Shown in pieces: positions 62,976-64,000 of a DNA stretch of 64,000 nt. The stretch's first letter is position 1. The number at the start of each line of letters is the position of its first letter. The stretch comes from JACDAE01 sp963717195 (lineage in GTDB: Bacteria > Chloroflexota > Ktedonobacteria > Ktedonobacterales > Ktedonobacteraceae). A program made the translations under genes and the position numbers. The DNA lies in NCBI GenBank assembly GCA_963717195.1, contig CAVQVR010000012.1, positions 62,001 through 126,000 on the forward strand. Reading direction: 5' to 3'. Below the pieces are notes generated by a model. It was not told the DNA's origin. It worked only from the letters and a program-made list of their open reading frames with translations, and ran no database searches.

Positions 62976-63037
62976 GGTCAACTGAGCGTTACTGAACCGG
63001 ATGGGGCGTGAGTTGGCCTCCATCCGGTTCAGGGAAA

Positions 63038-63289
63038 CTATCGCAATGTTGCAATTTCCAGCAGCATATACGGATGGAGCGGGAAAGCTTCCAACGCTTT
63101 CTGTATCTCTTCCTTCGACTCGCCCTGCATCACAATCCAGCCACGACCACCATTCTCAAAACTGAGGTAGAGAGCCTCAATAGTACCTCTCTCTCTCAAT
63201 ACCGCAACGTGTGCCTGCTCTTGTGGAATGAGTGCGGTAATTTCTGCCTGGTGTCCTGGAACAAACGTGAAACTGACCATATATCGCAT
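63038..63289 (-). CDS. Small YciI-like / muconolactone-isomerase-like protein, 83 aa
   Basis: A compact ferredoxin-like fold is suggested: MRYMVSFTFVPG, IPQEQAHVAVLRERGTIEAL, GWIVMQGESKEEIQKALEAF. The pattern is common in YciI/muconolactone isomerase-like proteins of unknown role. ATG 63289 is chosen because AAAGGAG lies just upstream; an in-frame TTG at 63313 would place that site within the gene. Confidence 0.65.
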   Translation of the reverse strand: MRYMVSFTFVPGHQAEITALIPQEQAHVAVLRERGTIEALYLSFENGGRGWIVMQGESKEEIQKALEAFPLHPYMLLEIATLR

Positions 63290-63433
63290 AAGACTTGTAC
63301 TCCTTTTGCTCAAACCTACACGACGGATAAAAGCTTATTTCCTGCTTTCCTAATTGTAGCATTTCCTCTTACAACCATTCCTGCACACGGCTGCTACCAA
63401 GGACTCAGCGGGTTTGGAATGGTACCTTCTTGT

Positions 63434-64000
63434 CTAGAATTGAAGATGCTTCGACCAGAGTGACTTATCATCACGCCCTCGCGTGGCTGTGAGATCTGCC
63501 CAGGGATAGCGCTGTTCGTTGGAAGGACCTGCAAGCCCTCCCGGTATCAGTTGGTAGACAATTCCATTGGATGCCAGGTAGCCTTGCGAGTCTGTTTGCT
63601 GTGGGATTTTCCAGAGAAGACGACCATCTGTTCCTACCGCCGCAACAGAGGAACCTGAGATCGTATAGAAGATGCCGCTGTTTTCGTCGCGATCAACAAT
63701 GGCAGCATCCTGGGGAAATTGCCACAGGTCGTTTCCATCTTTCGTCTGCACAGCAAACAATCCTTTGTCTGCAGAAGCCACATAGACAACTCCATTAGCA
63801 CTGACCATCGTCCCTTGTGAAGAATCGTTAACAAAATCTGCAGGCTGTTTCCAGAGTTGGACTCCATCTTTGGCTCGCAGCCCATAAAGCTCACCTTGCT
63901 CACCCGTCACCCCTGCTCCTGCTTTCACGCACAGAATGCCATCAGAAGTCAATACGGGAGGGGATTGGGAGAAATCCTTTGCGTGGAAAGTCCAGAGGCG
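63434..64000 (-). CDS. PQQ-type beta-propeller protein, N-terminal part outside window
   Basis: The frame is open to the window edge (it begins R-L-W-T-F-H-A-K-D-F), so only the C-terminal 188 residues are seen. Repeated blades carry the PQQ-like pattern: LYGLRAKDGVQLWKQ, VYVASADKGLFAVQTKDGND followed by LWQF, and AAVGTDGRLLWKI. Such proteins can be enzymes (PQQ dehydrogenases) or non-catalytic scaffolds like BamB; the visible part does not decide. Confidence 0.8.
   Translation of the reverse strand, partial: RLWTFHAKDFSQSPPVLTSDGILCVKAGAGVTGEQGELYGLRAKDGVQLWKQPADFVNDSSQGTMVSANGVVYVASADKGLFAVQTKDGNDLWQFPQDAAIVDRDENSGIFYTISGSSVAAVGTDGRLLWKIPQQTDSQGYLASNGIVYQLIPGGLAGPSNEQRYPWADLTATRGRDDKSLWSKHLQF

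Overview
The window looks like chromosome of a Ktedonobacteria-type Chloroflexota. This is an inference from gene content: a membrane-anchored NACHT ATPase, a zinc-ribbon Ser/Thr kinase with an extracellular ligand-type domain, a PadR regulator with a His/Gly/Pro-rich head, CUT1 sugar importers with multiple ATPases, Asp-box propellers, a flavin halogenase-like enzyme and P450s. No rRNA or tRNA gene was seen.

Layout. 1-1.7 kb: the end of an IS66 transposase and a small unknown gene. 2-7.4 kb (minus strand): a three-gene group of NACHT ATPase, unknown protein and nucleotidyltransferase, next to a decayed excisionase/integrase element (7.6-9.4 kb). 9.4-13.2 kb: a Ser/Thr kinase split from its sensor half by a frameshift, a PadR regulator with a clear promoter/operator, and a DUF3307 protein. 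13.3-18.8 kb: an O-antigen-ligase-like gene with an internal stop, a class-III aminotransferase, a DtxR/MntR-type regulator and a LysM/transglycosylase protein. 18.9-29.5 kb: a tryptophan locus, with a T-box leader, trpS, trpE, trpG, trpD, a trpC-trpF fusion, trpB (frameshifted), trpA, aroH and aroF. 29.5-32.2 kb: P450, TetR and OsmC. 32.2-48.2 kb: a sugar-uptake region with a GH31 alpha-xylosidase-like enzyme, LacI regulator, three CUT1 ATPases (two frameshifted), binding lipoprotein, two permeases, a YesL-like protein, a divergent GroEL-like chaperonin and an Asp-box propeller. 48.3-53 kb: halogenase-like flavoenzyme, unknown protein, PIG-L deacetylase and P450. 53.2-54.7 kb: a complete IS4-type element. 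54.8-64 kb: DUF3224, PuuA-like glutamine synthetase, SDR, APC permease, a Baeyer-Villiger monooxygenase with two frameshifts, an MFS exporter with one frameshift, a small unknown gene and the end of a PQQ-type propeller.

Three signals stand out. (1) A dispersed repeat of about 27 bp, beginning GTAGGG and ending near CGCCCAGG, recurs throughout. Its internal TAG is the actual stop codon of at least seven genes. Inverted pairs make hairpins between convergent genes, copies are translated in frame inside a propeller protein and at the TrpE C-terminus, and the IS4 element sits inside one copy. (2) The NACHT ATPase carries 23 uninterrupted 9-bp units (Leu-Arg-Asp / Leu-Arg-Tyr triplets) that can expand or contract without changing frame. 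(3) A full-length GroEL-like protein lacking the residue equivalent to catalytic Asp398 overlaps the sugar-importer operon by 4 bp.

Caution: nine coding lesions (two nonsense, seven single-base frameshifts) occur in 64 kb, including in trpB. Several fall in short homopolymers. Either the assembly has uncorrected indels or many genes are decaying; each affected gene is marked.
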